A stretch of 64,000 nucleotides of DNA from Metaphire vulgaris (Eukaryota > Annelida > Clitellata > Crassiclitellata > Megascolecidae), in NCBI GenBank assembly GCA_018105865.1, contig CM030870.1, forward strand, positions 3,694,001 through 3,758,000, read 5' to 3'. The position numbers were made by a program, and so were the translations under genes. Positions 22,889-37,800 of the stretch are shown piece after piece; the stretch's first letter is position 1; every line of letters begins with the position of its first letter. The notes below the pieces were generated by a model, which did not search any database, was not told the origin of the DNA, and saw only the letters and a list, made by a program, of their open reading frames with translations.

Positions 22889-23004
22889 AAACGATAAATG
22901 TCATCAAAATGAACCATTAGTTCATCAATCACAAAAGCCAAGCGAAAATGCTATTGAACTTTATAGCATTACAACAGAATAAACGGCATAATACTAATAG
23001 TATC

Positions 23005-23236
23005 CATGGCCATCGTTTGACTTTTAGATGCCCTAGGCAGATTTGAGTTTATTTATTATTATTTATGTCAAGACTAGCAAGACAGAGAAAATAATATTAA
23101 ATTATATTCATTCATTCATTATTCTAAAAAAGCGCCTCAAAAAGTTTTTCGTCCTCGTTTTATTTCGCCCCTACAAATTTTCGCCCCTAGGCACTGTAGG
23201 CAGTGCCTAAACTGCCTAAGCCTTAAGGTGGCCCTG
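23005..23236. mobile_element. hAT-type MITE near the 3' end of CUB gene 1
   Basis: Perfect 8-bp direct repeats ATAGTATC at 22997-23004 and 23237-23244. Ends CATGGCCATC... and ...GGTGGCCCTG are imperfect inverted repeats. It lies 260 bp downstream of the receptor stop codon, so it may fall in the 3'UTR. Confidence 0.75.
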
Positions 23237-23494
23237 ATAGTATCAGTCCAAAAGCATAGTCTTATCCACTGTTCTCCTATACTAATGAACTAATGCCCTA
23301 CTTAGGCTAATTCAATATTTCAAAATCAATTTGTGGACACAACTAATGTTTGCGCAACAGCTATTCATTCATCAAAACTTAAGTTGATTCGTCAAAATAA
23401 TGTTCCAGTTTTTTAAGGATTTTCTGAAAGACATAACACGAGAAATCAAATATAACAAATTGAGTTCTCATTTCTGAGCTCATATACGACGATC

Positions 23495-23751
23495 TCAAAA
23501 AAATTTTGTGAAAGAACAAGAACTCATACTGCCTTGTCTTCTTTTCTCCTGTGAGACTGGATTGTCGCTTTCGGAGTCTTCTACCGTCAATGTAATTTCA
23601 TCCTCTTTTGGTTTCGCTCTTCGCCCCCGCAACCAGACAACGGTCAGCACAGCAAGAGAAGCAAGAATCAGTAACACCATGAACGCAATAAGGACACCAA
23701 ACGATCCTGTTTTGACAAATCTTTGCGCCAGAGGCATCTGTACCGATGGCT
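23495..23751 (-). CDS. CUB gene 1: transmembrane and cytoplasmic exon
   Basis: Last coding exon, entered in phase 1 behind acceptor actgtttcag. Residues 18-41 of the exon form one hydrophobic helix ([20 protein letters not shown] continuing to VVWL), followed by the stop-transfer RGRR. The 44-residue tail is basic, then acidic and Ser-rich ([14 protein letters not shown]), and ends FTKFF before TGA. It has no tyrosine, so ITIM/ITAM signalling is excluded for this isoform. Confidence 0.85.
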
Positions 23752-26700
23752 CTGAAACAGTTTTATTATCAGATTGATCAAAGACATTGCACAAGTTCGG
23801 CATTTTTGCATGATAGCTTATTATAAGGCCTAACTTGTTGGCTTACGCGTTGAAATTACTTAACTTGTCAAACAAGAGTTTGCTTCCACAATAAGCAGTA
23901 GCTAAGTGAATTAGTGAATTAGTTTAAGCATAGGCCCACAGTAAATAGTCCGAAATAGATTAGAATTACCCCAGTGTGAATTACTCTATGCGGTAAAATA
24001 TAAGCCAGATTGTCATAGACACAGTTTTCAATTCAACTTGAACAAAAGCAATTATTAGTGATTTACGTTGACAAATAGGCTCACCAGTAGTTGTCTGGTC
24101 TGGTGGGCTCGTTGGACATTCAAAGACAGTCTTGTTCAAATAGACGATACACTCTTTAGGACAAATAAACTTCGGCGTTGATGAAGAAATAGTTGTCGCT
24201 GGTGAAGAAGTAGTGGTCGCTGGTGAAGAAGTAGTGGTCGCTGGTGAAGAAGTAGTGGTCGCTGGTGAAGAAGTAGTGGTCGCTGGTGAAGAAGTAGTGG
24301 TCGCTGGTGAAGAAGTAGTGGTCGCCAATGAAGATGTAGGCGAAATTTCTTTGGTGACTGACAACCACAATTACAACACAGTAGATAAAAGAGGATTGCC
24401 TTAGCGTACAGAATTGCACTGTTTAAAGGTCTTTATCCCGGAAATTATAGGATAATAATGTTTGAAAGCCAAGCGTTTTTGAGAAACTTCAAGCCATCAC
24501 CATCTGAAGATTTCACCTTCTTTTTCATCAGTTGTATTAATGTCATTAAATTCTTTGCATTGTAATTTGCCTGTGCATGCCATATTCTGTCCTTTCTTTT
24601 CTCCATTCACTCTCCAGCTCTAACTTCAATAGATATAAAAAAAGTCAAAGTCCGTCCCCGAGCCTCACGGGCTTATAAGGCGGCGCTGATCTCCGTTTCT
24701 ATAGCCCTCAGCCAGGCGTGCAATGCCACGGATACGGGGCTAGTGTATCGCATAGCGTAGGCTACCTGTTTGACCTATCGCAGAGATTTTTACCACTGCT
24801 CCTCATTTTACCACCGCGAAAAAGGCTGAGTCGACTTTTAGGGCTCCTGCGGGACTCGAACCCGCGACCTCCTGCTCCATCGTCCATCGTTGTTACCACT
24901 CTGCTAACTTCCCGCACCTGCAAACTTCCCGCCCCAATAGATATAATTTATTTCTAAACGTATTGACGAACATATCACAATCTTACAGGACAATGACAAT
25001 ATAAACTCACTGTAATTTGAACGAACTGTATAGGAAACATTAAAGCGTCGCTTAGTGACTTGATTCTCGCTGTGGAAGACGACATCAACAGTGCTGCAAT
25101 TCGTGAATGAAAGCGTCATACGCTCCTTTGATTGGACGCTGTCATTGTGCGTTATCCGGTTCTTTCCGTTGTCATTAGAGCCATGACAGAAGATCTGCAA
25201 ATTTAATTTAAAGTTCATGTAAGTAAGAAAAATCTTGTGAATTTCTATATCGCTTTCTAGGGCAGCACCGCAGTAGCTCCTTATTGCTAGGCGCTTAATC
25301 TTAGCATGAAGTAGCTATAGCCAAAGGTGGGGGTCATTCATGCAGGGTCATTTAATCCAAAGGTTCTTTGGGGTTGGAACTTTACAGCTATGGAGACAGT
25401 GGCGTAGTTAGGCAAAGTGCCGCCTAGGGCGAAAATAAAAAGTGCCGCCTTTTCGCGGCGGAAAAATTTCAAAATTTCCTGGAAAAAACGTTATCAATCA
25501 AGTCTTTAAAAAAGTCTGACAATCAAAAAAACAACGTTGTCAAGTCTCTAGAAAAAGTCTGACAAGCAAAAAAACCATAATAATTATTTAAAAAATTAGG
25601 AAATCTCGAAAATGCTGCCCCTAGGGCAAGTGCCGCCTGAGGCGCTTCGCCCCCTCTGCCCCCTCGCTACGCCACTGTATGAAGAAAATGGTCTTTTGAA
25701 GATTAGTCTTGTCATTTCTAATATTTCTATTGCAATTATAGTTTGGTTCAAAATGAATCTCTATTATGTTAAATGTTAATAAGCAGACCAATTGTACGAA
25801 TGAAAATAAAATTTAAAGTTGTTTTCTAAGACATCTTGTCCCAAAGTTGATGTCTAGGTCAGAGGTTTACCGACTGCGGACCACCCTAGCATGTCATTGT
25901 TTGATTGTGAATTCATACTCCAGAAATTATACCATTTGACAACCATGTTTGCAGCAGTGGATTTTCCCTCTGACTGATCTCTGGAATGACCTGGTCTTTT
26001 GCGGATGGATTTGAAGTACCATCGATTGATAACCTTGAGTATTAGAAATGGTGCTATAGAAGTGCATAATTATTTATTTATTATTTAATAAATTTAAAAT
26101 ATACACTGACAATTGCAGATGTTTTCGAGAACATGACATCTAAATTGACAACCATGATTTATTGTGGAACTGTAAAGAAATCTTTCTGTCAGATGAAAAT
26201 TCGTGTTTTGTCCATATTTGTTCAAGTAATTATAATAGAACCTGGCGAAAACAATGCTCTTCAAACATTCTCCTGACCTATTTGTGGACCACATGGCAAC
26301 ATGTCGTGGACACCCAATGGTCCATGACTACAGATTGAAAACCTCTGGCTTAGACGGTTAGGTGGATGACACATTTTGATTTTACACATGTTCAAGTGAT
26401 TACATAGGATGAATTTAAATAATTCTTACTGATATCCAGTCATTAGGAAAAGTTTCAATGTTTCCGTCGGTATCGACAAAGGATGACAATTCGAACGAAA
26501 TGGAGTTGCCGGTGCCAAAAGTCACCGAATACGAACAGTTGAATTTTGTTATGAATTTAGGAGAAAACTTTGGAAAAGTTATGTATCCAGTTGGTTCGGT
26601 GAATACTGATTTCCCACAAACCTCCTCTGGGAAATCACAGACAGTATTAACACTTTATAGCTTGATTTTTTAAAAATCGCTGTAATTTTAGCTCTTTTTT

Positions 26701-27362
26701 GTAAAAACGGTGAGTACAGTTTGCGGCAGATGAAGAAAATGATAAAGCAAACAACCTGATTAACTTGCTGCCTTAATACAAGCTCCCTATTGCATTTTTC
26801 ATCCAGCACACCTAAAATTGTGGAGCTGACGAAAATCCGAGATGCGAAGAAATTATGAATGCAAAAGACATTTAGGCCTAATATATCTTATTTAGGCTTA
26901 CAGCACTTATGGCCAAATATATTTTGAGTAATATAAATAGAGAAAAGGCAGAAAATTTAGAATCCAATCCTAATGCATTATGATAGAAAATTAACCTTTG
27001 GTTTGCATTTCAAAAATTTTGAAAACTTACCTGAACTTGCAATTCGGTAACTAATCACGAACTCTATGTTATAGCTCGATGACGGATATATCAACTGTAC
27101 TGACGAACAACTTGGTAATACAACTTTCTCATATAGGTACTTAGCTCTGCATAATTTCGACGAATAGCTGAGTGAGTTTCCCCCATCCAGGCATTTGATC
27201 TAAAGGCAATAGTGTTTACAGCAGGCCAGCGGACATCTTTTTGTTTTGGTTAGACTAATATTATGCTATGATCTCAAATTAATATCAATCGGGTTTTCTA
27301 TTTAATTAAAACATTCCACAAATTCGAAAAATGCCAGAGCATCAACTTGAAAAAAGTTTTCT

Positions 27363-27420
<58 letters not shown>

Positions 27421-28024
27421 TCTGTAGAGATCCCTGCAATTTCATAAAGGCCAAATAGTTTGAGAAACGGTCCAATTCACTTTATCAGTGCAGATAACAT
27501 GAATGAATTGGACGGAAGTTGATCCTGAAAAAAACTAACTGAAAGCCAGTTTTCACTGCAGATCGTATACGTCGGTATGGCGGTAATTGCCAGCCATACA
27601 GTTCTCATCGGCTGCGCAGATATTGAGTAATTACAAGAGGTCGTTGGTAGACCTAGTCGATGGCCCGTCAGCAGATAGGGGGACACAATGGTTCCTTCAG
27701 CATCGGTAAAGTTATTCGATGAATATCCACAATAACCTATATACAGGCAAGCAATATTATATCGAAACCGTCATTATTTGCTTATTAGAAGCATTTTACC
27801 ATATTAGACATTCAAAAAATGATATGCCACTTCTACAGCATCTGCTTGATTGCGCAAGGTATGAATCGATTGTGCTCTACACTATAAAACCATCCCCAGT
27901 TGTTCACATCAGAGTGTACAGGATGTAGGCCTATAGAGATCAGTCAGAGCAAACAAAAAGTCAAATAATGGAGAAAGGGATATGCTTTCGTCTAGACAAG
28001 ATTTAATTTCACACAGTGACCATG

Positions 28025-28080
<56 letters not shown>

Positions 28081-31007
28081 CAAGACAACTTATGTATCGC
28101 CGTAGTCATAACCAAGGCCAAAGTCCAGGGCGAATTAACAAATGTCATTTGTATGATTATTCGAACAAGTAAGTCTTTAGATTCTTTAGATGATGTTGTA
28201 GCAGATAGTAAACTATTACCTTAAATAAATCCTTCTTCGTTATTTCATTCAAAATTAATACCATTACGTTTAGTTGAGCATTAGATCCAAAAGGCGTAAA
28301 TAATAAACACTTAGAGTAAGAGAAATCTTTTTAAGGTGCTCTTCCAAGACAGGAAAAGCAACACACAAGTCGAACAGAGACAAGCTCAACAAGCAACATT
28401 GCAACACATCGTACCCTAATAAGACAACACGAAAGGATCCGATATGAAGCCTGTTCATTAATTATTTTACTCAGATTTCTTTCCCCGAAACAGGTATAAA
28501 TTAAGCCTGGTATAAAAAGCTGCAAGATTAGGGTTTTCTAAACTTGTTGGTATTCAATACTGTACACCGACGCAGTAAAAATAAAAGTCAACAGGGGTAA
28601 AGTTCAGTAACCATTCATATTTGTTCTATCCTATGCTAACTTATATCCAAAAGAAATGTTCACAGAATATTCGAGAAACCTTAAACCATTTCATATTATG
28701 GACTATCATATAGCCTCAGTTTCGACAATGAATATCATACTGAGTTTTCTGCTTTCTCCGTTAAGCAGCTTTGACGTTATTTAGGTTTCAATATTTTACA
28801 TTTTTGATTCTTAAATTAACTACGTTATTTTGTTATTTCGTCTCGATATCAGTTCTACAAAGACAAAGCCAGCGGTCGCTAGGGGGCGAGGGCGAAATTG
28901 CTGCCCCTAATCCAACGGTGGGGCCAGTTGGCCCCGGGGTTTTTCGCCCTCGGGAGGTTCAGCGGGGCTTCCGTTGTTGTTGGGTTGAACGACCGCTTTG
29001 TGTTTTGCTCTTGCAGCCGAGGGCCGCCATGATGCTCCCGACACTGGAGTGACTTTCTCTTTGACGTTATAAATAACCAATGATTTCAATCTTTATTTAA
29101 ATGTTTCTTTAAAATGGCTGTTTCGTTAATGAAACCAACATTCAAAACCTGCCTTCTCTAATGATATTGTATTGAAGTTTAAATCCTTGTCTTGGAAAAG
29201 ATTCGTTGGTGACAAACTGTATGGCTGCCCGACTGCATCCAAACAACGATATACTGAAATCAGATCTTTGTCCACATAATTTCCTGTTTATATATTCGCT
29301 CGTAACAAACGAAGCATCAGGACGATAAGAAACGCATGTAATCTGAAAGAACAGACAGTGATATGAATTGCAATGACCATTGAATAATTTGCATTTGTAA
29401 GTGCAAAAGCATCACAAGAAGATCTATCTCCTGATTAGTAATCTACACAGCACTGAGGAACAATGAATGAATCAAATCATAACCAATGCTGATCAAATCT
29501 CCATAATTAACACACAAAATTAATGTATCGATACTCGATCCGATTATGTTCGAGTCTATTGCATTTCATTGCACAATATCACTCGATGGGTTTTTGCTTC
29601 ATGCCCTTTATAACAATCGATGTGTTATTTGGCCAAATTATTTTAGTTAAAAGATACGCAGATAGCGCATGCTCGTGCGTCTGATTGATGTAAGTGAGTA
29701 AGTAAAACGGAATTTCTATTCGTATGCATACTAACAGCATGCCTCTATTATGAGATCTCCGAAAGGCCACGTGTTCGGACCACTACTCAAGAGTCGCCTT
29801 GGTGTGCCTCAAGCACGAACCTCTTTATCCTCCTGAAACGACGTTTTGAGTCGTTCGGCCCTATCATCTGCAATGCTTTTGACCCTGTATACGCAATTTA
29901 GCAACTCCTGATTCCATGGCCCAATTCTTGAAACGACTTAAAAATCGCCTATTTCTCAAAAAGGCAGTAATCGCAGCGGGAACTTTTCTGAATGATTTTC
30001 CAGAAGAGGCGCTGTAGGCCTACAAATATTCTGTTACATTTCACCGCATTGCATTTACCAGTCTGGTATGACGCATAATGAAAAGGAATTATTGCTGCTA
30101 TTACTACCTGAAGCCAATCACTCGGACATTGGTAGCCGTAGTAGTAATGGTTGAATCCAACGTCAAAGTTAAGAAAGTGGAGAGAAAGTAGATTGTTTCC
30201 GATATCGATGTAGGAAGTGCAGTTCAGATGATGTTCATAATAGGATGGAAATCCTGGTGAAGCAATGATGTCGGTTGAATTGGAGAATTCTCTGCTTCCA
30301 CATTCTTCCTCTAAGAGTCGCATGCAGTAAAACAAAAGTGAAAGTAGTTACACTCAAATGAGACGAAAAATTTGCATGTTGCTGTTTCTTGATATTTGGA
30401 TATGACCTGGAGTTTTGTGGTTCGGATCTGGAGTAGACTTACCATCGATTGATAACTCATGCTGAGCTGAGAAGTCATTAGGTCATGGGTAAAATGTGTT
30501 GTCCATACGTATGGATGACATGTCTCTTGCATGGGTAAACGGGTCTTGACAGCAAAATTAAGTCAGCGTGAGGATAAGGAGGAAGAGACATTCTGCGGAA
30601 GCAGTAATCGTGTTGAACAGCTTTAGAAAGAAATGAGCGAGCATCAGTGTCCGCACAGGAGTGGTACTGTATTTACGAAACACTATTCCAATGGAAAAGG
30701 GCGGAAAGTTAGCAGAGTGGTAAAAACGTTGGGCGATGGAGCAGGAGGTCGCGGGTTCGAGTCCCGCAGGAGCCCTAAAGGTCGACTCGGCCTTTTTCGC
30801 AGTGGTAAAATGAGGAGCAGTGGTAAGAATCTCTGCAATAAGTCAAACAGGTACGCTATGCGATACACTAGCCCCGTATCCGTGGCATTGCACGCCTGGC
30901 TGAGGGCTATAGAAACGGAGATCAGCGCCGCCCTATGAGGCCGTGAGGCTCGGGAAGGACTTTGACTTTTTTTATTCCAATGGAAAAAATTGGTTTACCT
31001 GCAAATG

Positions 31008-31044
<37 letters not shown>

Positions 31045-34000
31045 GTCATTCGGTCGTCTCCGACTTTGTGTGACATTATGGACTTTGATGTGCCATCCTT
31101 TCCTGTCCTCGACCGCATTTCCCAGTTCCTCGGTGTTCATGTTCTTTGCTTCGATAATGTTACCCATCCATTTCGTCTTCTGTCTTCCTCTTTTTCTTTT
31201 CCCCTCAACAGCTGCTAGCTAAAATGATTTCTCCAGCGAATCGTGTCTTCTCATAATATGCCCAAGAAACTCCGGTTTTTGTTTTAGAATCAGTCCTTCC
31301 AAGGTGTGTTTTGGCTTGATTTCTGCAATCACCTCATGCTTTGTTCTTCTGGCTGTCCATTAGATCCTTAGAATTTTTCTCCAGCATCATGTTTCGAATG
31401 CATCAATTTGCCTGCGACCTTTCTCAGAAGTGTCCAGTTCTCTGAGCCAGACATCGTTATAGGAAATGCCATTGTTCGCACGATGTAAGTTTTTGTCTCC
31501 TTTCTGATGTCCCTGCTTTTCCATAGTTTCCCAAGTCTTGTAAACCAAAGCAATTTAGTGACTTGGCGCTAGCTAACGTAAGATAAGAAATTCGTAGCTA
31601 AAAGATATTAAAATGTCACACTTTAGAATTCAGAACCAATGAAAACTTGCCTGATTTATTTATAGTGTAATGAAATATAAATCCAGACTTTGAATAGTTT
31701 CCACCAGAGAAAAACTCCAGTGCATATTGGTTGCAACGTTTAAATGTTGCACTGAAATATCTATGCCCACATAATTTTCTGTTCAGATATTGACTTGTAA
31801 ATGGCGCTTCTCCGGAATTACGTGATGAACAAGTAATCTGAAATCACAAACACATGTTTCCATCACGACAAAAGAAGGCGAGCAATGTCATGTAATATCT
31901 CATCAATTTTGTCGGGGCCTATTAAATTTGTCGGGATCTAGGCCTATTTGACGGGGCCAATTTGTCCCAGACATCAATGTCGGGGCCGTCTGGAAAGATC
32001 ACCACTATAGTTATAGTTAGGCAATGCCTAGCCAGAACCCCAATGGGCACTTATTGATTGCCAAAAATACCTTAAGATATTACACTGTAGTCAACCTCGA
32101 ATCAGGCGAAACCTATGGTACCTCAGTATGACGTATTGAAGATTTATCACATCGACAGAGATTCGTTTGACATTTGTCCGTTAGGGGAGCAATACAATTC
32201 GTCTACAGTGTACATGGCGATTGTTCTACGCGACATATCGCCTACACGGCTAGTCAGTCGCCTACAGTATACGGTATTCGCGTACATTTGTAGGCGAATC
32301 ACTGTGTAGGCGAAATGTCCAGCAATGTCTAATGTTGGTAAAACGGTCATTCGCCCACAATGCGACAGTCTTAACAGATCTTCAACATTTCCACAAGGGC
32401 ACAAATATTCATTAATATTCATATACTTTTCAAAAATATATTACTGTGCTACAACACTAAAGATATGCAATGCTTTGATATTATATTTCCAGCAGTAAAT
32501 GCTATGAAAATGTTTCCATTATATTACACGCCAAGCTAAAGCCAGAAACACACTGTAGACACTGTCGTACAAAAACTGAAAAATACCTGAACCCAATCAT
32601 TGAGACATTGCGAAGGCAGCATATTGTAATGGTAATAATAATGGTATTCATAATTAGTGAAGCCAACTTCGAATGAACGGACAAATAGTGAAAGTGAATT
32701 GTTGCTTCCAACTTCGATGTAATAAGTGCAGTTTATTCGATGCGGATATGGCCCAGGATATCCCGGGGATGTAATGATCCCGGTTGAATTAGAGAAAACT
32801 GTGTTCCCGCATTCTTCGCCTGAGAGAACCAATCCGAAACAAATTTAACGACGCATCATTGAATATCTCTATATAATTTAATATTTTTTAATAGTGTGAT
32901 TTAAAGTGATTTATGAGGCTAAGTAAGCCCGTGTGAAAATCACTGTAGTAACTCTCCATAGTCAATAATCTACTATTTAGAACAGCGGGGGCAATTTCAT
33001 TATTTAGGGGGCAATTGGGCAGTTTCAATGTTTTAAATGTTTAAAGGGGGCAAGTAGAGAATGAATTAGTGAATTCACATACAACTTTAGTGTATCTCAG
33101 TGAAATCGTCCGTTTCTAGATATTCTATCGCATCTATGCGAATCTATCGAATCTATGCTATTGTTTCATAGGCTATGACTCTATGGCTATGCTGCTATAC
33201 TACCCTTTCCATCTTCATATTTAGCCGAATGTGGCTTTAGTGCTGTTGATTTGCTATTAAAGAAAAGAAATCGACTTCATCTCACTGTAAGAGAATAAAC
33301 GCTGTCAAAGCACTGATTAGCTGAATAAGAATAGGCATTGTGAGCGATACATGTCTCAAATCAGATAACGAGAACCTGTGCAGACTGAATTTCTTTGACT
33401 AGTAGTGGAGGTGAAAGTGAAAGAATACAGCAGCTTCATAGCTTTACAACGAATATAGGCCTAGACAACTAAACTCAACAAAATGTACTACATCAAAACC
33501 CGTTTCGTGCTTCCATAGGCTAAGCACCTTACCTTCTGAATAGGTTTTATATTGGATGTTGAACCCGTTGAAAGCGACAGTCGAGTCGGTGCTGAAATAT
33601 ATGAATATGTTTTCGCAGCCGCGTAAGAGCATAGTGAACGGTCGCTGGTGTCCACAAAATCTTCGGTTTCTGAGTTGGTTCGCTACAGTTGCATCTTCAC
33701 TAGAACACCTCATCTGAAAAAGTGCGCAGAAAGTCGTCAAATAAAAACAATACCAAACTATACCAGATAATTTATGCTGAACAGTTTTTAGAAACATTGC
33801 CGACATGACCTGAACGTATCAATATTTTAAAAAAGTAAAGTCCTTCCCGAGCTCTCAAGGCCATGGGCGCCCGCACATTGGGGCAAGAGGGGGCACTTGC
33901 CCCTCCTGGAAAATAAAAATGTCAATATTTCCCATTGAAATTTGAAAACCTTACTAAAATATTTACTGTTAAGATGTGTTTTGCCCCTCTTGGAAAAATT

Positions 34001-34506
34001 TATGTGGCATAGCCATGACCATTATGTTTTGTCCCTCCTGGAAAATTTCTGTGGGCGCCCATGCTCAAGGCTAAACTAAAGGCTCATAGGGCGGTGCTGA
34101 TCTCCGTTACCCAGGCCCTCAGCTAGGCGACTGGTGCAAGTTACATGATACGGGGCCAGTGTTCTCATGCAACGCGCCTGTTTACTTCGCGGATTAATCC
34201 GCTACTCATTTGCCATCGCCGACTGGCGAAATAAGGCTGAGTCGACCTTAGGGTTCCTGCGGGAGTTGAACCCGCGAGCTTCTGCTCCATCGTCCAACGT
34301 TGTTACCACTCTGCTAACTTCCCGCCCGTCATAATGTATCAATATTTCTGAACTCCAATGTTTTCTAAGAAACTCATTTAGGCCTATATTCGTAAAGAAG
34401 AGGCCAAAGGCGTCGATTCACTTGGAATATTGGGGGGGGGCCCAAACCTCCGAAGTTAGGTACATGAAAAGTTGATGCTGTCATTTCTCGTTGTCCTGGT
34501 CGATCA

Positions 34507-34599
<93 letters not shown>

Positions 34600-34636
34600 T
34601 ATATAAATAATTATATATAGCTAGTTAACCTAAGAA

Positions 34637-34669
<33 letters not shown>

Positions 34670-34772
34670 GGTGTAGACTAAAGGTATATTTGGATAGATG
34701 TATGGATATGGGTACCTTATATATAAATTATATATAGTTGATATATAGATATATGAATAATTTATATATATA

Positions 34773-34814
<42 letters not shown>

Positions 34815-37800
34815 GTGCTGCTTTGAAAGCTCTATAGAAATTAACAAGATTTTACTTACTTACTTACTTTGTTTATATCAGGAAGTGATATAAATTTAGC
34901 CATAATTTGTATTTACTTTTGGGTTTGTTCAATAATTTACTTTCAATTAAGCTATTTAATGTTTATAGAGGCAAAAATTCATAGTTCTGCTGTCTGCACC
35001 ACTAAAAATTATTGCTGACCAACCATATTAAAACGTAGGCATGTATACCTTACCTGCTTGAGTAGTCTATCTCGTAATCTCAATTAGAGTGTTGAGACCA
35101 AGGTGCAGAGCAAAATGAAAAGTTTGACAAATAAAAGAGTCCAGGTTTCGTGGGCAACATCTTAAATGATATTGCATTGTCGCTTACGAGACATTATTAC
35201 ATTTTTATTATCTACTACTCGGATTTAGACGTCTAAACAGTTAACTGTCTAGTTCAAGCAAGAGAAATGTCTTAAATGCAGTCAGTTGACTCAGTTCCCG
35301 TAATCTCCATATAATTTAGACGCTTCACCGGTGATTTAGACAAACCCATAGGATTGATCTAAACTTCTAAAGAGTTAAACGCCATTTTCTCAGCAGGGTG
35401 GCATAGTTATCCCCCTCCCCATGTTACTAACGCAGCAAGGCTGTTGTACAGCCGTCAACTATCTAAATCTAGTAAATTCGGCTCACAAGCATCTTGACAT
35501 CGTTCCCATGATGACCGTAAAGTGGCATGAAAGTTTACACTTAGGGTCAATCAACCAGAAACCAGGTTCCTACAGTCCGACTGCTTGTTCGTCCCCAGTG
35601 GATTAATTATCTGGTTTAAAAGGTTCACATTTGCAGGCAATCTGGATAAGCGCAGTTACGGTACTCCAGTGACTGAGTGTCAAACTACTGAAACTGAGCA
35701 AACGTTATAGGGCCTACATGTTGGAGTAGGGGCAACACATGATGAACAAATGCTGAGCCCACTCTAAATCAATGGAGAGAATCGGGCCCCCGTGGATCGT
35801 CATTTCTGAACCGAAACTCAAAAAATATGAAATTTCAAAAATAGAAATTTCAGGAAGATCATGCATTGAGACTAGATAATGTGTTAACTGATATATAAAA
35901 AGTTGAAATATTGGAGGTCCAACAAGTGCTGGGCCCCCCTGCCCGAATTATTAGGGGGGCCCGGGCCCCTCGGGCCTCCTATGGATTGACGCCTATGGAA
36001 GAGGCACCTATTAGCGGCGTAGCCAGGAATTTGATTGGGAGAGGATAAATCTTAACTAGTCATCACCATTTCAAAATCGAAACGTATGTTAATGTCCCAC
36101 ATGTGAACAAAACGGCTATCAACAGTAAAATGAGCTAACAGTAAAGGAAGCGCAACACTGGCACCGTATGAAATGTCATGAGTCAAGGAGAAGAAACAAC
36201 CATATAAAAGCTTTATGGTAGACTGATTTTGGGGGTGTATATATATATATAATTATATATATACTCCGATATACCCCCCTCTCTGCGCTATGCCACTAGC
36301 ACCTATAGCTCTTCAAATTGTCTTTCTATCAAAAGCAAATCTACCATGTTCAATGTATACACTTTCATTTACTTGAGCTCAGATACAAAAATACGGGACA
36401 TATGTAGGTGGTATAAAAGACTCAAGAATGTTGAATTAGACAACTCACTTCCAACCAATCCTTATTGCATTCGAAGAATGATCTCCCGCCAATATATTGA
36501 TTTGATGCCGGTTGCAGGTCCAAGAGTAAAACCTCTACCACGGTTGATTTGTTTTGCTCCACCCTGATCGCATATGTGCAGTTTATTCCGTTGGGATAGT
36601 GGTCAGGATAGCCAGGAGAAGTGATTATTCCAGAAGGTCCATCAAAAGAATCGCTACCACAGTGTACATCTTGAGAATAATAAAACAGGCTATTGAAATC
36701 AGTGAGATTGAAACAATCATAAATCAAATTTTATTGATCATTGCTGTTTTAGAAAATATTGTCACGATGTATGGTGTATTTGGTACTCAAAGGGAGAGCT
36801 GACGTTAGTTCCATTTTAACACAGAAAATGAACTCATTTCGCAGGTTCCATTTCCACATTCTGTTCACCCTGGCTTTCTACTGACAATGACCATTACCTG
36901 ACCATTTCCAGCAGAAGTGCTTGACCACTTGGAGCTGTTAAATGCGTTGTTTATAAATGAAAACACGCCCACCGCAGTTCATCGCTGTACAGTCGAATGG
37001 TATTAATTAAAATTATTTTCTGACAGATTACAATTTCTGAAAAAAATCTTGTTCAGCTTATATCATATATGTAGGCTATGATGGACAAGGAGTCTCAACA
37101 TCAACGAGCTTGGAGCGGACGATTGAATCGGAATCCTAAGTTCTGCGAAAATGTGGACAAGTTTCCAAATTCTCTGTTTCACTATTTCGGACAGTGTTTT
37201 TCTTACCCTGCACTGTAAATGAAAAAGGTGGAATATTCCACTTAGGGGTGGAAATATTCCACCCTGGGGTGGAAATGCCCAAAATTTACACCCTATCTAT
37301 GTGAAAGGTGGAACGGAGGTCTTTGATGGTGGAATGTCACCACCCTGGGGTGGATTTTCGTCACTCTAAAGGTAGATGCTCACAGAACCTTTGCACTATT
37401 GTATCACATTGTATCCGCCCCAACTATGACCGCCCCAGCTATACATATATTTACACATACATATATATATACACACATATATTCGTATATATACAAATAT
37501 ATGTGTATATATGTATATGTATATATACTGCACATGCACATAAATATATATACGTATATGTACAAATAAATACATATGCATACATAAACACACACACACA
37601 CACACATATATATAAATGCATATATGCATATGAATATATACATATCTATGTATATGTATATATGTATTTATGTTTATACATGTATCTACCTATCTATGTA
37701 TGTATATGTACAGTATATACAGTATGTACGCATGGATGAATATTGATGTATAATATATATATATATATATACATATACACAAACACACATATATATATGA

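Noticed and set aside
28870..29052. GC-rich block as another hAT MITE
   Set aside because: Possible ends CCAGCGGTC and GACACTGG are weak, and the flanking 8-mers do not match.
30715..30785. Candidate tRNA gene
   Set aside because: A and B boxes are present, but the sequence is the head of a SINE with target duplications and does not fold as a normal tRNA.
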